Assembly (NCBI RefSeq): GCF_005768555.2
Contig: NZ_VCHX02000153.1
Location: 62,001-126,000 of the forward strand
DNA: 64,000 bases
From: Streptomyces sporangiiformans
Lineage (GTDB): Bacteria > Actinomycetota > Actinomycetes > Streptomycetales > Streptomycetaceae
Direction: 5' to 3'
The translations under genes and the position numbers were made by a program. The notes below the pieces were generated by a model. It saw only the letters and a program-made list of their open reading frames with translations, searched no databases and was not told the origin of the DNA. Of the stretch, positions 8,253-22,285 are shown in pieces (positions within the stretch are counted from its first letter, which is position 1; each line of letters starts with the position of its first letter).

Positions 8253-8296
8253 CGTCCCCGTACCGCGAAGTGACGTCCCCCTCTCGGAGGCTGACC

Positions 8297-9316
8297 ATGC
8301 CGTACCCGACCGATCCCCCGCACCCGGAACCCCAAGACACCGACGAGGCGCGAGACGACCTCGACTACCGCCACAAGAGCGGCCGGCTCCACTTCGCCGC
8401 CCACCAGCGCGGCGTCGATGCCACGGCCTTCGGCCAGCTCGTCCTCCACCTCCCCGGCACGGTGATGAGCCTGCTGGTGCTCCTCCTGATATCCGGCGGC
8501 CTCGACGCCTGGCTGGGGGTCCCGCTGTGGATACCGCCGCTGATCTGGCTGGCCTCCGGGGCCTTGGTCTTCCACCGCCCCACCGAGGACTTCCTCGCCC
8601 GCTACCTCCTGCGGCTGCAACGCCCCATGCCCGAGGAGTACGCACGCCTCGATCCCGTCTGGCGCGAGGTGACCGCACGCGCCGGCGTCGACGGCCGGAC
8701 GTACGAGCTGTGGGTCGAGGACAGCCAGGACCTCAACGCGTACGCGGCCGCCGGGCACATCGTGGGTGTCACCCGGTTCGCCCTGGACCACCTGTCGAGC
8801 TCCCAGCTCGCCGCGGTCCTCGCGCACGAACTGGGGCACCACACCGGCGGCCACGTGTGGACCTCGCTGCTGGGCTACTGGTACGCGCTGCCGGGTCGCG
8901 CCGCGTGGTACGTCATCCGGCTGGTCGTCGTGTTCGCCGTGGCGCTCACCAGCTACTTCTCCTGGCTGGCGACCGCGGTACTGGTGTTCGTGATCGGCAT
9001 CGTCACGTACTCCACGATCACACAGCTCTACGGTCTCCCCCTCGTGCTGCTGGTGACCCCGTATCTGATCGCGGCCGTGGGACGCCGGGCCGAGCTGCGC
9101 GCGGACCGGCACGCCGCCGCGCTGGGCTTCGGCCCGATGCTCGCGCAGGTGCTGCAGACCATGCATGCGACCGAGACCGAGGCCAAGCGGCAGGCTCTGG
9201 CCGCCGCCGGGGCACGGCCCGCCGAACCCGGGCTGTTCGCCCGGCTGCTCTCGACGCATCCCGACTACCCGACCCGGCTGCATCGTCTGAGGCCGTACCT
9301 GCAGCCGCGCCGGTAG
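8297..9316 (+). CDS. M48-family membrane metallopeptidase
   Basis: A 339-residue predicted zinc protease; ATG 8297 is 6 bp after CGGAGG. Two membrane segments lie near residues 50-68 and 75-92, and hydrophobic segments again at about 205-260. The catalytic motif AHELGHH is at 176-182 (HELGH 177-181), and the third zinc ligand is in RRAELRADRHAAALG (E266, with D270), as in HtpX/Ste24-type peptidases. It is the last gene of the plus-strand block, 44 bp after the membrane effector-like gene, and is followed by a terminator facing rpoC. It may process a membrane or signalling protein of the block; the substrate is unknown. Confidence 0.85.
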   Translation: MPYPTDPPHPEPQDTDEARDDLDYRHKSGRLHFAAHQRGVDATAFGQLVLHLPGTVMSLLVLLLISGGLDAWLGVPLWIPPLIWLASGALVFHRPTEDFLARYLLRLQRPMPEEYARLDPVWREVTARAGVDGRTYELWVEDSQDLNAYAAAGHIVGVTRFALDHLSSSQLAAVLAHELGHHTGGHVWTSLLGYWYALPGRAAWYVIRLVVVFAVALTSYFSWLATAVLVFVIGIVTYSTITQLYGLPLVLLVTPYLIAAVGRRAELRADRHAAALGFGPMLAQVLQTMHATETEAKRQALAAAGARPAEPGLFARLLSTHPDYPTRLHRLRPYLQPRR

Positions 9317-9326
9317 CGGCAACGCC

Positions 9327-9360
9327 GAAGGGCGGCCACCCCGAGGGGTGACCGCCCTTC
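9327..9360. terminator. Bidirectional hairpin terminator between the M48 gene and rpoC
   Basis: GAAGGGCGG (9327-9335) pairs with CCGCCCTTC (9352-9360) with further pairing inside. It lies between two convergent genes, 10 bp past the peptidase stop and 19 bp past the rpoC stop, so it can serve both. Confidence 0.85.
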
Positions 9361-9379
9361 AACTCAAGCAGACGCTCGC

Positions 9380-13279
<3,900 letters not shown>

Positions 13280-13386
13280 TTGTCGTCAATCCCTCTTTCG
13301 GGGTCGTGTCTCAATCATGGTCTGTACGGGTCGGGGGGCCGGCGGAGAGCTTCCGGGACTTCTGTGGAAGCCCTCCGCCAGACCCG

Positions 13387-16300
13387 TCAGACCTCTTCGA
13401 CGCTGCTCGGCTCGCGCCGGGACAGGTCGATACCGAGCTCCTCCGCGGCGCGGAAGACGTCCTCATCCGTGTCGCGCATCTCGATGGACATACCGTCCGA
13501 GGACAGCACCTCCACGTTCAGGCACAGGGACTGCATCTCCTTGATGAGCACCTTGAAGGACTCGGGGATGCCGGGCTCGGGAATGTTCTCGCCCTTGACG
13601 ATGGCCTCGTAGACCTTCACGCGGCCGGTCACGTCGTCGGACTTGATGGTCAGCAGCTCCTGGAGGGCGTACGCGGCGCCATAAGCCTCCAGCGCCCACA
13701 CCTCCATCTCACCGAAGCGCTGACCACCGAACTGGGCCTTACCACCCAGCGGCTGCTGGGTGATCATGGAGTACGGCCCGGTCGAGCGAGCGTGCAGCTT
13801 GTCGTCGACCAGGTGGTGGAGCTTGAGGATGTACATGAACCCGACGGAGATCGGGTCCGGGAACGGCTCGCCGGAGCGGCCGTCGAACAGACGCGCCTTA
13901 CCGGTCGGGAGCACCATGCGCTCTCCGTCGCGGTTCGGGATGGTGTGCTGCAGCAGACCGGCGAGCTCGTCCTCACGCGCACCGTCGAAGACGGGGGTGG
14001 CGACGTTGGTGCCCGGGTCGACCTGGTCGGCGCCGATGACCTGCAGGCGCTGCGCCCACTCGTCCGCGAGGCCGGAGACGTCCCAGCCGCGGCTGGCGAG
14101 CCAGCCGAGGTGGATCTCCAGGACCTGTCCCGGGTTCATTCGGGACGGGACACCCAGCGGGTTGAGGATGATGTCGACCGGGGTGCCGTCCTCCAGGAAC
14201 GGCATGTCCTCGATCGGCAGGATCTTGGAGATGACGCCCTTGTTGCCGTGACGGCCGGCGAGCTTGTCACCGTCGGTGATCTTGCGCTTCTGCGCCACGT
14301 ACACGCGCACCAGCTGGTTCACACCGGGGGGAAGCTCGTCGCCCTCCTCGCGGTCGAAGACGCGCACGCCGATGACCTTGCCGGTCTCGCCGTGCGGCAC
14401 CTTCAGCGAGGTGTCGCGGACCTCACGGGCCTTCTCACCGAAGATCGCGCGCAGCAGGCGCTCCTCCGGCGTCAGCTCGGTCTCACCCTTGGGGGTCACC
14501 TTGCCGACGAGGATGTCGCCGGCGATGACCTCGGCACCGATGCGGATGATGCCGCGCTCGTCGAGGTCGGCGAGGACCTCCTCGGAGACGTTCGGGATGT
14601 CCCGGGTGATCTCCTCGGGGCCGAGCTTGGTGTCACGGGCGTCGACCTCGTGCTCCTCGATGTGGATCGAGGAGAGGACGTCGTCCTGCACGAGGCGCTG
14701 CGACAGGATGATCGCGTCCTCGTAGTTGTGGCCCTCCCACGGCATGAAGGCGACGAGCAGGTTCTTGCCCAGCGCCATCTCGCCTTCCTGGGTGGCCGGA
14801 CCGTCGGCCAGAACCTGGCTCTCGACGACCCGGTCGCCCTCGTTGACGACAACCTTCTGGTTGACCGAGGTGCCCTGGTTGGAGCGGGAGAACTTGGCCA
14901 CGCGGTACGTGGTGTACGTGCCGTCGTCGTTGGCCACGGTGATGTAGTCCGCGGAGACCTCCTGGACCACACCCGCCTTCTCGGCCTTGATGACGTCACC
15001 GGCGTCGACGGCGCAGCGGTACTCCATGCCCGTACCGACGAGGGGGGCCTCGGCGGTGATCAGCGGCACGGCCTGACGCATCATGTTCGCGCCCATGAGG
15101 GCACGGTTGGCGTCGTCGTGCTCGAGGAACGGGATCATGGCGGTCGCGACCGACACCATCTGGCGCGGGGAGACGTCCATGTAGTCCACGTCGTCACCGG
15201 CGACGTAGTCGACCTCGCCGCCACGGCGGCGGACGAGCACGCGCGCCTCTTCGAACCGCATGTCGTCCGACAGCGGCGCGTTGGCCTGGGCGATGACGAA
15301 GCGGTCTTCCTCGTCGGCGGTCAGGTAGTCGACCTCGTCGGTGACGAAACCGTCGGTGACCCGGCGGTAGGGCGTCTCGACGAAGCCGAACGCGTTGACC
15401 CGGCCGTACGAGGCGAGCGAGCCGATCAGGCCGATGTTCGGGCCTTCAGGGGTCTCGATCGGGCACATGCGGCCGTAGTGCGAGGGGTGCACGTCACGGA
15501 CCTCGAAGCCGGCCCGCTCACGGGAGAGACCACCCGGGCCAAGAGCCGACAGACGGCGCTTGTGGGTGAGACCGGACAGCGGGTTGTTCTGGTCCATGAA
15601 CTGGGACAGCTGGCTGGTGCCGAAGAACTCCTTGATGGAGGCGACGACCGGCCGGATGTTGATCAGGGTCTGCGGCGTGATCGCCTCGACGTCCTGAGTC
15701 GTCATGCGCTCACGCACGACGCGCTCCATACGAGCCAGACCCGTACGGACCTGGTTCTGGATGAGCTCGCCGACGTTGCGCAGACGACGGTTGCCGAAGT
15801 GGTCGATGTCGTCGGTCTCGACGACGATCGAGGTGCCGGCGTCGCCCATGACGGTCTCGGTCTCACCGGCATGCAGCTTCACCAGGTACTTGATCGTCGA
15901 GATGATGTCCTCGACGGTCAGGATCCCGGCGTCCAGCGGGGCGTCGCCGCCCAGCTTCTTGTTGACCTTGTAGCGGCCGACCTTCGCGAGGTCGTAGCGC
16001 TTCGGGTTGAAGTAGAGGTTCTCGAGCAGCGTCTGCGCGGCCTCGCGGGTCGGAGGCTCGCCCGGACGCAGCTTGCGGTAGATGTCGAGCAGCGCGTCGT
16101 CCTGGCCCTGGGTGTGGTCCTTCTCCAGGGTGGCGCGCATGGACTCGTACTCGCCGAACTCCTCGAGGATCTGCTCGGTCGTCCAGCCGAGCGCCTTGAG
16201 CAGGACGGTGACGGACTGCTTGCGCTTGCGGTCGATGCGCACACCGACCATGTCGCGCTTGTCGATCTCCATCTCCAGCCAGGCACCCCGGGACGGGATG

Positions 16301-16875
16301 ACCTTCGCGGAGAAGATGTCCTTGTCGGACGTCTTGTCGATGGAGGAGTCGAAGTAGACACCCGGCGAACGGACCAGCTGGGACACCACGACACGCTCGG
16401 TGCCGTTGATGACGAAGGTGCCCTTGTTCGTCATGAGCGGGAAGTCGCCCATGAAGACGGTCTGGGACTTGATCTCGCCGGTCTCGTTGTTCGTGAACTC
16501 GGCCGTGACGAAGAGCGGGGCGGCGTACGTGAAGTCGCGCTCCTTGCACTCGTCGATGGAGTTCTTCGGGGGCTCGAAACGGTGGTCGCGGAAGGTCAGC
16601 GACATCGACCCGGAGAAGTCCTCGATCGGGGAGATCTCCTCGAAGATCTCCTCCAGGCCGGACTTGGTGGGGACGTCCTGTCCACTGTCCAGAGCCGCCT
16701 CGACACGAGCCTTCCACGCGTCATTACCGAGCAGCCAGTCGAAGCTCTCGGTTTGCAGCGCAAGAAGGTTCGGAACCTCGAGGGGCTCCTTGATCTTTGC
16801 AAAGGAGATGCGCAGCGGGGCGGTGCTGGCGCCGTTGTTCGTATTCGCGGTCGAGGCAGTGCGCGAGGCGGCCAA
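13387..16875 (-). CDS. rpoB: DNA-directed RNA polymerase beta subunit
   Basis: Second catalytic subunit of RNA polymerase, 1,162 residues from TTG 16875. That start follows GGAAGGA at the right distance and gives [17 protein letters not shown], the N-terminus expected in this genus; a frame reaching ATG 16905 adds ten residues without a ribosome binding site. The rifampicin pocket region [18 protein letters not shown] followed by [14 protein letters not shown] is of the sensitive type. The fork and switch regions and the C-terminal anchor [19 protein letters not shown] are intact. rpoC follows. Confidence 0.99.
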   Translation of the reverse strand: MAASRTASTANTNNGASTAPLRISFAKIKEPLEVPNLLALQTESFDWLLGNDAWKARVEAALDSGQDVPTKSGLEEIFEEISPIEDFSGSMSLTFRDHRFEPPKNSIDECKERDFTYAAPLFVTAEFTNNETGEIKSQTVFMGDFPLMTNKGTFVINGTERVVVSQLVRSPGVYFDSSIDKTSDKDIFSAKVIPSRGAWLEMEIDKRDMVGVRIDRKRKQSVTVLLKALGWTTEQILEEFGEYESMRATLEKDHTQGQDDALLDIYRKLRPGEPPTREAAQTLLENLYFNPKRYDLAKVGRYKVNKKLGGDAPLDAGILTVEDIISTIKYLVKLHAGETETVMGDAGTSIVVETDDIDHFGNRRLRNVGELIQNQVRTGLARMERVVRERMTTQDVEAITPQTLINIRPVVASIKEFFGTSQLSQFMDQNNPLSGLTHKRRLSALGPGGLSRERAGFEVRDVHPSHYGRMCPIETPEGPNIGLIGSLASYGRVNAFGFVETPYRRVTDGFVTDEVDYLTADEEDRFVIAQANAPLSDDMRFEEARVLVRRRGGEVDYVAGDDVDYMDVSPRQMVSVATAMIPFLEHDDANRALMGANMMRQAVPLITAEAPLVGTGMEYRCAVDAGDVIKAEKAGVVQEVSADYITVANDDGTYTTYRVAKFSRSNQGTSVNQKVVVNEGDRVVESQVLADGPATQEGEMALGKNLLVAFMPWEGHNYEDAIILSQRLVQDDVLSSIHIEEHEVDARDTKLGPEEITRDIPNVSEEVLADLDERGIIRIGAEVIAGDILVGKVTPKGETELTPEERLLRAIFGEKAREVRDTSLKVPHGETGKVIGVRVFDREEGDELPPGVNQLVRVYVAQKRKITDGDKLAGRHGNKGVISKILPIEDMPFLEDGTPVDIILNPLGVPSRMNPGQVLEIHLGWLASRGWDVSGLADEWAQRLQVIGADQVDPGTNVATPVFDGAREDELAGLLQHTIPNRDGERMVLPTGKARLFDGRSGEPFPDPISVGFMYILKLHHLVDDKLHARSTGPYSMITQQPLGGKAQFGGQRFGEMEVWALEAYGAAYALQELLTIKSDDVTGRVKVYEAIVKGENIPEPGIPESFKVLIKEMQSLCLNVEVLSSDGMSIEMRDTDEDVFRAAEELGIDLSRREPSSVEEV

Positions 16876-17494
16876 GAGGGGGTCCTTCCGAGGGCTCGGA
16901 CTCACTACGCGCGTACCGGTCCCTAGCCGGGCACAGAGAAAGAAATCCCAAGTCAGGGCTATTTCTTTTCACCATGCTCAAGCGAGGGCATGCCCCTGGT
17001 GACGGGCAGGAGGCAGCTAACAGGCAGCGCAAAGGGTCAGTGTAGCCACTCGGCCCACTGATGTCCAGTGCGGGTTTTTGGAGACCCTCGTTGTTCTCAA
17101 CACCTGCTGCAAGCCACGCCCTCGATGCACATCGATACTGCCCTCTTCGCCGCCGATCCATGCCTCGGATCCGGATCGTTGTGACGACGCGTCCTGAGAA
17201 TTGCGCGCTGCGTGCGGTTCGTCAAGGCCCCCAAGCCCTAACCGGGTGCTGCCATCGTCACTTGCAACCCGTCTTGCTACCCGTCTTGCTGCCCGTCACG
17301 GGGAGAGTCGGGCACAACGAAGATCACCATACTCGTCGCGACCGACAGTGCAAGGGAGCCGCCACCGCGCCCCCTCGAACGCGAAGAGCGACCACCCAGA
17401 TGGGTGATCGCTCTTCAGTGCGTCCGCGTTACAGCCCTACGGGAGAGCCGTGGTCACGGCAGTCGCTGTGGGCCCGTGGGCCGCACAGGGAGAC
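16876..17494. other. rplL-rpoB intergenic region
   Basis: A 619-bp gap inside the rplJL-rpoBC gene cluster, with no credible gene. It contains the hairpin after rplL (17383-17416), then a leader for rpoB that must include its own promoter. TTAGCT near 17020 on the minus strand could be a -10 element, but its -35 partner is poor. Frames here look like random high-GC sequence. Confidence 0.7.
17383..17416 (-). terminator. Hairpin downstream of rplL
   Basis: GAAGAGCGA and TCGCTCTTC arms (17383-17391 and 17408-17416) with an inner ACCACCCA/TGGGTG pairing form a 34-nt stem-loop about 80 bp past the rplL stop. It may end or reduce transcription of rplJL before rpoB. There is no long U-tract. Confidence 0.65.
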
Positions 17495-17878
17495 TTACTT
17501 GACCTCGACGGAGGCGCCGGCGCCCTTGAGGGACTCGGCGGCCTTCTCGGCGGCGTCCTTGGCGACCTTCTCGAGGACCGGCTTCGGAGCGCCGTCCACG
17601 AGGTCCTTGGCCTCCTTCAGACCCAGGGAGGTCAGCTCACGCACGACCTTGATGACCTGGATCTTCTTGTCGCCGGCGCCGGTGAGGATGACGTCGAACT
17701 CGTCCTGCTCGGCCTCGGCCTCGGCCGGGGCGACGGGGCCGCCCTGGACGGCAACGGCGGCCGGAGCGGCAGCGGTGACGTCGAACTTGTCCTCGAACGC
17801 CTTCACGAACTCGGAGAGCTCGATGAGGGTCATCTCCTCGAACTGCGCGAGCAGGTCTTCCTGGCTGAGCTTCGCCAT
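17495..17878 (-). CDS. rplL: 50S ribosomal protein L7/L12
   Basis: Stalk protein that recruits translation GTPases to the large subunit. The 127-residue product starts at ATG 17878 ([20 protein letters not shown]) with GGAAGGA upstream. The N-terminal dimerisation helices are followed by an Ala-rich hinge (about 40-55) and the globular C-terminal domain with [13 protein letters not shown] and the usual ending. It lies 125 bp after rplJ. Confidence 0.98.
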   Translation of the reverse strand: MAKLSQEDLLAQFEEMTLIELSEFVKAFEDKFDVTAAAPAAVAVQGGPVAPAEAEAEQDEFDVILTGAGDKKIQVIKVVRELTSLGLKEAKDLVDGAPKPVLEKVAKDAAEKAAESLKGAGASVEVK

Positions 17879-18003
17879 GATGGGCGATCCTTCCACTAAT
17901 TCGGCTGGTGCCGGATGTACATGTCGGCGGGCGTACGTTGGGCCCGCTTCGACCGTCCGCCTCAGGCGCGCTGCCTCAGGCCGCGGTCAATGTGCGAGCC
18001 GAA

Positions 18004-18531
18004 TTACTCGGCACCGCCCTGCTCGGCCTTCTTGGCACGAAGCGCTTCCGCGGTGCGGACGAACTTCGAGGGAAGCGCCTGGAAGAGCGCGGCAGCCTGG
18101 GACTGCTTGCCCTTCATGGCGCCCGCCAGCTTGGCGAGCAGAACCTCGCGGGACTCGAGGTCCGCAAGCTTCTTGATCTCGTCGGCGGACAGCGCCTTGC
18201 CGTCAAGGACACCGCCCTTGATGACGAGAGCGGGGTTGTCCTTGGCGAAGTCACGCAGACCCTTCGCCGCCACGACCGGGTCACCGGTCACGAAGGCAAC
18301 AGCGGTCGAGCCCTTGAGGTGCTCGTCCAGCTGGACCCCGGCCTCCTTGGCCGCGATCTGGGTCAGCGTGTTCTTCACCACTCGGTACTGAGCGTTCTCG
18401 CCGAGAGAACGGCGGAGCTCCTTGAGCTGCGCCACGGTCAGTCCGGTGTAAGAAGTGACAACAGCGGCGTTGGAGTCACGCAGCTTCCTGGTGATCTCTT
18501 CGACGGCTGCGACCTTGTCGGACGTCGCCAT
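18004..18531 (-). CDS. rplJ: 50S ribosomal protein L10
   Basis: Base of the ribosomal stalk; binds 23S rRNA and the L7/L12 dimers. ATG 18531 ([20 protein letters not shown]) follows AAGGAGG and gives 175 residues with the conserved [19 protein letters not shown]. The C-terminal helix binds L12. It is the first gene of the rplJ-rplL unit. In other bacteria the L10-L12 complex represses its own mRNA leader; a structured leader with an attenuator-like hairpin is present here. Confidence 0.98.
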   Translation of the reverse strand: MATSDKVAAVEEITRKLRDSNAAVVTSYTGLTVAQLKELRRSLGENAQYRVVKNTLTQIAAKEAGVQLDEHLKGSTAVAFVTGDPVVAAKGLRDFAKDNPALVIKGGVLDGKALSADEIKKLADLESREVLLAKLAGAMKGKQSQAAALFQALPSKFVRTAEALRAKKAEQGGAE

Positions 18532-18807
18532 GAGCCTCGGCCTCCTTCCGGGGTGATGATCCTCGACTGACCTCTCGATCAGCCGCACGTAGCCGGACCG
18601 CCTGAATCAGGCACGCGAGGAAGGGGCTCGACTTCAAAACGAAACGCCCCGGCGCAGGCGCACGGGGCGTGAACTCGACCGGACATCCCTTACGGGAGGC
18701 GGGAGCACTTCCACAGTCACCTACGCGGGTCGTCCGCAGTTCAGCGGATCCTTCGGCCGCTGTGCCCTCGTACGAGCACACAGCAACGACCAGCGGTCTT
18801 TGGCTTC
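18532..18807 (-). promoter_or_regulatory. rplJ leader with attenuator-like hairpin
   Basis: The predicted transcript leader is about 276 nt, long for this genome. Within it ACGCCCC (18670-18664 on the minus strand) pairs with GGGGCGT (18650-18644), and on the minus strand the hairpin is followed at once by TTCGTTTTG, so it resembles an intrinsic terminator. It lies 113 nt before the rplJ start. L10(L12)4-type leader control is known in other bacteria; use of this hairpin for it is inference. Confidence 0.55.
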
Positions 18808-18813
18808 CCGGGA

Positions 18814-18843
18814 AGAATACGCGACCGGTCGAGTACCAAGCAA
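18814..18843 (-). promoter_or_regulatory. Possible promoter of rplJL
   Basis: On the minus strand TTGCTT (18843-18838), an 18-bp spacer and TATTCT (18819-18814) form a moderate vegetative-type promoter. It abuts the terminator of the upstream lipoprotein gene, which is where rplJ transcription should begin. Confidence 0.45.
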
Positions 18844-18874
18844 ATCCGCCCGGACGGGGACCGTCCGGGCGGAT
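18844..18874 (-). terminator. Strong hairpin terminator after the first lipoprotein gene
   Basis: ATCCGCCCGGACGG pairs perfectly with the complementary CGTCCGGGCGGAT arm around a 4-nt loop. It lies 23 bp past the stop of the lipoprotein gene and insulates it from rplJ. Confidence 0.8.
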
Positions 18875-18896
18875 GCTCAGCTCTTTTTCCCGGCCG

Positions 18897-19757
18897 TCAG
18901 CTCTGGGCGTCGGCCATCATCTCGGCCAGGTCGACGGTGTCCTTGGCGGGCGGCGCCTCGACCGTCACCGGCTTGTTGTAGTCGAGGAAGGTGATGGTCA
19001 TGTCGAGCGGCCCCTTGTCGGCGTCGCCCCGCATGCGGAACTGCTTCGTGTGGTCCTCGCCGTCGATCCACATGTCCATCGTGAGCTTGTCGACGCCCAG
19101 GTCCATGAACTGGTCGAAGCGCCGCTCCAAGGTGGCGTCGTCCTCGTCCTGCAGTGACTTCCGGAGCTCCATCATCGTGACCGTCCCCTTGTAATGGGTC
19201 GTCTCCACACCGTCGACGGTCTCGGTGCCGATCTCCTTCACGTCCTTGGAGCCAGTCAGGAACGTGGACTGGTCGGCGGGGTTCTTCTTGGCCTGGCCGC
19301 CCAGCGGGCTGTTGCCGATCCCCTTCTCGGCGCCCAGCGAGGACATGTCGATCTTCATCCAGCTCTTGCCGTCCAGCATTTCGGCGGCCGCGGCGCCGCC
19401 CCCGATGTACATCACCTTGTCGACGAGACGGATCTCGGCCGTCCCGTCCGCCCCCTGGTCGAGCGCCGTCACCTTCATGCTCATGGCCACCGTGGGCTTC
19501 GTCCGCATGCCGGCCTCGGCCTTGATGCGGCCTTCCTCCGGGGTCCGCCCGGTCATCCGGTACCGGAAGGAGGTGATGTCCTCCGTGTTCTTCGCCGCCT
19601 TGGCCACGGCCGCGGCGGGCGTCATACGCGGAGAGTCCCCCTCCGAGCTCCCCTTCCCCGAGGACCCGCATGCGGTCGCGCCGACAGACAGGAACGCGGC
19701 GGCAAGAACGGCACCGGCCGCTCTGTGCCGTACGGAGCCGCGTACGGAAAACATCAT
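18897..19757 (-). CDS. Secreted lipoprotein, LppX/LprG-like, paralogue of the neighbouring one
   Basis: A 286-residue predicted lipoprotein. The start ATG 19757 (or the adjacent ATG 19754) follows GGGGGGA. A hydrophobic signal peptide ends in LSVGATAC, a workable lipobox, so the mature protein would be lipidated on Cys and face outwards. The body has [20 protein letters not shown] and THYKGTVTM followed by [12 protein letters not shown], a beta-rich pattern shared with the next gene and with LppX/LprA-type proteins that bind lipids in mycobacteria. Function in Streptomyces is unknown to me. It sits inside the ribosomal protein region between rplA and rplJ. Confidence 0.75.
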   Translation of the reverse strand: MMFSVRGSVRHRAAGAVLAAAFLSVGATACGSSGKGSSEGDSPRMTPAAAVAKAAKNTEDITSFRYRMTGRTPEEGRIKAEAGMRTKPTVAMSMKVTALDQGADGTAEIRLVDKVMYIGGGAAAAEMLDGKSWMKIDMSSLGAEKGIGNSPLGGQAKKNPADQSTFLTGSKDVKEIGTETVDGVETTHYKGTVTMMELRKSLQDEDDATLERRFDQFMDLGVDKLTMDMWIDGEDHTKQFRMRGDADKGPLDMTITFLDYNKPVTVEAPPAKDTVDLAEMMADAQS

Positions 19758-19860
19758 GAGTCCCCCCAGGAACATCTGACCGATCAGTGAGCAGAGCGCG
19801 ACTTTATCCCAGTCGCACCATTTCGGCGGCCCGGTTTACGAGTCCCAGCAACTCGCGGCC

Positions 19861-20772
19861 TCACGCTGCGGGCTGATTCCGCATCAGGTCCTTGAAGTCG
19901 GCGGTGTCGCTCGCCGGCGGCTCCTCGGCGGAGACTTCCACCCCGTAGTCGCTGTAGTACGCCGTCGAGGACATCGAGCCGGTCGCCAGCTCGCCCTTCT
20001 CGGTCTTCTTGACCAGCAGGTCGTCGTCGTTGACCCAGATGTCGACCGTCTCGGTCGTCACTCCGGCGTGCTCCAACTGGCGCTTCATGTCGGCCAGTTG
20101 GTCCTTGGTGAGGTTCGAGTTCCGCCCGGCGAGATCCGCGACGTCCACCGTGCCCGAGTAGTGCGTGGTGTTCTGGCCGCGCACCTTCTCCTCGCCGACC
20201 TTCTTCACGTCGCCAGACGCCAGCAGGAGCTTCACCGACTGGTTCGGGGTGGTGTTCTGCATCTGGTCCCTCAGATACGCGCCCGAGCCCCCGGCGAGGT
20301 CCGTCAGGTCGTCGTACGCGTACCTGATCCAGTGCTTGCCGCCCGACTGCTCGGCGAACTTGTCGCCCATCTTCGCGTAGTAGGCGTCGGGCAGATAGCG
20401 GGCCTCCATCGACGTGGAGCCCAGCTGGCGCATCGTGTCCGACATCGTGCCGCCCGTGTAGGTGATCGTCACGGTGCCGGTGATGCCGTCGTCCCAGCCA
20501 AGGGCGCCGTCCGCCTTCATGGACATCATCGTGCCCATGGTCGTCGTGGACTCGACCTTGGCGGAGTCGGCGTTGTCGGTGTTCTTCTCCACGGAGCGCA
20601 GGGCCGCTATCGGGCCGGCCTTGTTCGTACCGTCACCGGCCTTGTCATCGGCCGCCTTGTCGCCTCCCCTGGAGCCCTTGGGGGAGTCCGAGCCGCTGCA
20701 GGCCGCCACCCCCGTCAGCGCGGCGGTCACCGCGATCGACAGGGCCACGCGACGCACGGTCGTGCTCTTCAT
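19861..20772 (-). CDS. Secreted lipoprotein, LppX/LprG-like
   Basis: A 303-residue predicted lipoprotein starting at ATG 20772 (MKSTTVRRVALSIAV) with AGGGG 9 bp upstream; the in-frame GTG at 20781 would overlap that site. The signal peptide ends in TGVAAC, a lipobox. The mature part has the same sequence plan as the preceding gene product: LASGDVKKVGEEKVRGQN, THYSGTVDVADL, VDIWVNDDDLLVKK and an acidic C-terminus ending in a DTADFKDLM-type motif. Tandem duplication is likely. A gap of about 100 bp separates the two genes. Confidence 0.75.
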   Translation of the reverse strand: MKSTTVRRVALSIAVTAALTGVAACSGSDSPKGSRGGDKAADDKAGDGTNKAGPIAALRSVEKNTDNADSAKVESTTTMGTMMSMKADGALGWDDGITGTVTITYTGGTMSDTMRQLGSTSMEARYLPDAYYAKMGDKFAEQSGGKHWIRYAYDDLTDLAGGSGAYLRDQMQNTTPNQSVKLLLASGDVKKVGEEKVRGQNTTHYSGTVDVADLAGRNSNLTKDQLADMKRQLEHAGVTTETVDIWVNDDDLLVKKTEKGELATGSMSSTAYYSDYGVEVSAEEPPASDTADFKDLMRNQPAA

Positions 20773-20862
20773 TTGTCCCACCCCTATGCGATACCTGTGC
20801 CCCGCACGCTAGCGCAGGCCACTGACACGGATCCGAAAAATCCGCATTCACCAAAAAGGGAC

Positions 20863-20893
20863 GGGCCCCGCACCTCGAAAGGTTGCGGGGCCC
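20863..20893 (-). terminator. Intrinsic terminator of the rplK-rplA operon
   Basis: GGGCCCCGCA (20863-20872) pairs with TGCGGGGCCC (20884-20893). On the minus strand it is followed by GTCCCTTTTTGG, giving a good U-tract. It lies about 50 bp beyond the rplA stop. Confidence 0.88.
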
Positions 20894-20942
20894 GCTGAGA
20901 ACACCTACGCGTGCCGGCCTGCGGCTCGCGGCTGCCGTCGGA

Positions 20943-21665
20943 TCAGACGGCGGCCGGGTCCTCCTCGACGAGGAGGTTGCGCGTGCGGTTCGGGTCGATC
21001 GGAATGCCGGGGCCCATCGTGGTGGTGATGGCGGCCTTCTTGATGTAGCGACCCTTGGCGGCCGACGGCTTCAGACGGAGGATCTCCTCCAGCGCGGCGC
21101 CGTAGTTCTCCACCAGCTTGGTGTCGTCGAAGGACACCTTGCCGATGATGAAGTGCAGGTTCGAGTGCTTGTCGACGCGGAACTCGATCTTGCCGCCCTT
21201 GATCTCGGTCACGGCCTTGGCCACGTCCGGGGTCACGGTGCCGGTCTTCGGGTTCGGCATCAGACCACGCGGGCCGAGGACACGGCCGAGGCGGCCGACC
21301 TTGCCCATGAGGTCCGGGGTGGCGACGACGGCGTCGAAGTCGAGACGGCCCTTCGACACCTCGTCGATGAGCTCGTCGGAGCCGACGATGTCGGCGCCCG
21401 CGGCGAGCGCGGCCTCGGCACGGTCACCGGTCGCGAAGACCAGGACCCGGGCGGTCTTACCGGTGCCGTGCGGGAGGTTCACGGTGCCACGGACCATCTG
21501 GTCGGCCTTGCGCGGGTCAACGCCCAGGCGGAAGGCGACCTCGACGGTGCCGTCGAACTTCGTCGTGGAGGTCTCCTTGGCGAGACGCACGGCCTCGAGC
21601 GGGGCGTACTGCTTCTCCCGGTCGATCTTGGCGTCCGCAGCGCGGAGAGACTTGCTGCGCTTCAC
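20943..21665 (-). CDS. rplA: 50S ribosomal protein L1
   Basis: L1-stalk protein that handles deacylated tRNA at the E site and represses the L11 operon in other bacteria. GTG 21665 with AGGAG five bases before it gives 240 residues ([20 protein letters not shown]). The signature region [18 protein letters not shown] and the GKVSFDD segment are present. It lies 77 bp after rplK. Confidence 0.98.
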   Translation of the reverse strand: MKRSKSLRAADAKIDREKQYAPLEAVRLAKETSTTKFDGTVEVAFRLGVDPRKADQMVRGTVNLPHGTGKTARVLVFATGDRAEAALAAGADIVGSDELIDEVSKGRLDFDAVVATPDLMGKVGRLGRVLGPRGLMPNPKTGTVTPDVAKAVTEIKGGKIEFRVDKHSNLHFIIGKVSFDDTKLVENYGAALEEILRLKPSAAKGRYIKKAAITTTMGPGIPIDPNRTRNLLVEEDPAAV

Positions 21666-21742
21666 TTCTACTCCTGAGTTCAGGTATGGAGTTCGTGGTG
21701 CGGACCAGCGCTGGCCCTACCACAGAGGTCTACGGGGTGTGA

Positions 21743-22177
21743 TCAGCCCTCGACGGTGATGCCCATGGAGCGGGCGGTACCGGCGATGATCTTCGACGCG
21801 GCGTCCAGGTCGTTCGCGTTGAGGTCGGGCATCTTGGTGGTGGCGATCTCGCGGACCTGCGCCTCGGTGATCTTGGCGACCTTGGTCTTGTGCGGCTCGC
21901 CGGAGCCCTTCTCCACGCCCGCGGCCTTGAGGATCATCTTGGCGGCCGGCGGCGTCTTGGTGATGAAGGTGAAGGAGCGGTCCTCGTAGACCGTGATCTC
22001 CACCGGGATCACCCAGCCACGCTGCGACTCGGTCGCGGCGTTGTACGCCTTGCAGAACTCCATGATGTTGACGCCGTGCTGGCCCAGCGCGGGGCCGACC
22101 GGCGGAGCCGGGTTGGCGGCGCCGGCCTGGATCTGGAGCTTGATGAGCCCCGTGACCTTCTTCTTCTTGGGAGGCAT
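21743..22177 (-). CDS. rplK: 50S ribosomal protein L11
   Basis: GTPase-associated-centre protein, the thiostrepton-binding partner of 23S rRNA. The 144 residues begin [20 protein letters not shown], with the [20 protein letters not shown] segment and the conserved C-terminal RNA-binding motif [13 protein letters not shown]. Pro residues of the thiostrepton-sensitive N-terminal region (PAPPVGP) are intact. It is the first gene of the rplK-rplA pair, 170 bp downstream of nusG. Confidence 0.98.
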
Positions 22178-22242
22178 TGCTCTCTCCGGGTCCTAGTGAG
22201 AGTTTCCAGCCGTCCGAACCGGATCATCCGGATGGAGGCATA

Positions 22243-22273
22243 CCGCACAACGATAACGGGTATCCATGTGCGG
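22243..22273 (-). promoter_or_regulatory. Hairpin in the nusG-rplK gap, possible rplK leader element
   Basis: CCGCACA and TGTGCGG arms with an inner ATAcCCGtTAT pairing form a bulged stem-loop 66-96 nt upstream of rplK, after the nusG terminator. L1 protein binds such rplK leaders in other bacteria; that role here is inference. Confidence 0.35.
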
Positions 22274-22285
22274 CCAAAAACCGAG

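Noticed and set aside
13306-16926. 1,206-codon plus-strand open frame opposite rpoB
   Set aside because: Same explanation as for rpoC: reverse-complement shadow of a certain gene.
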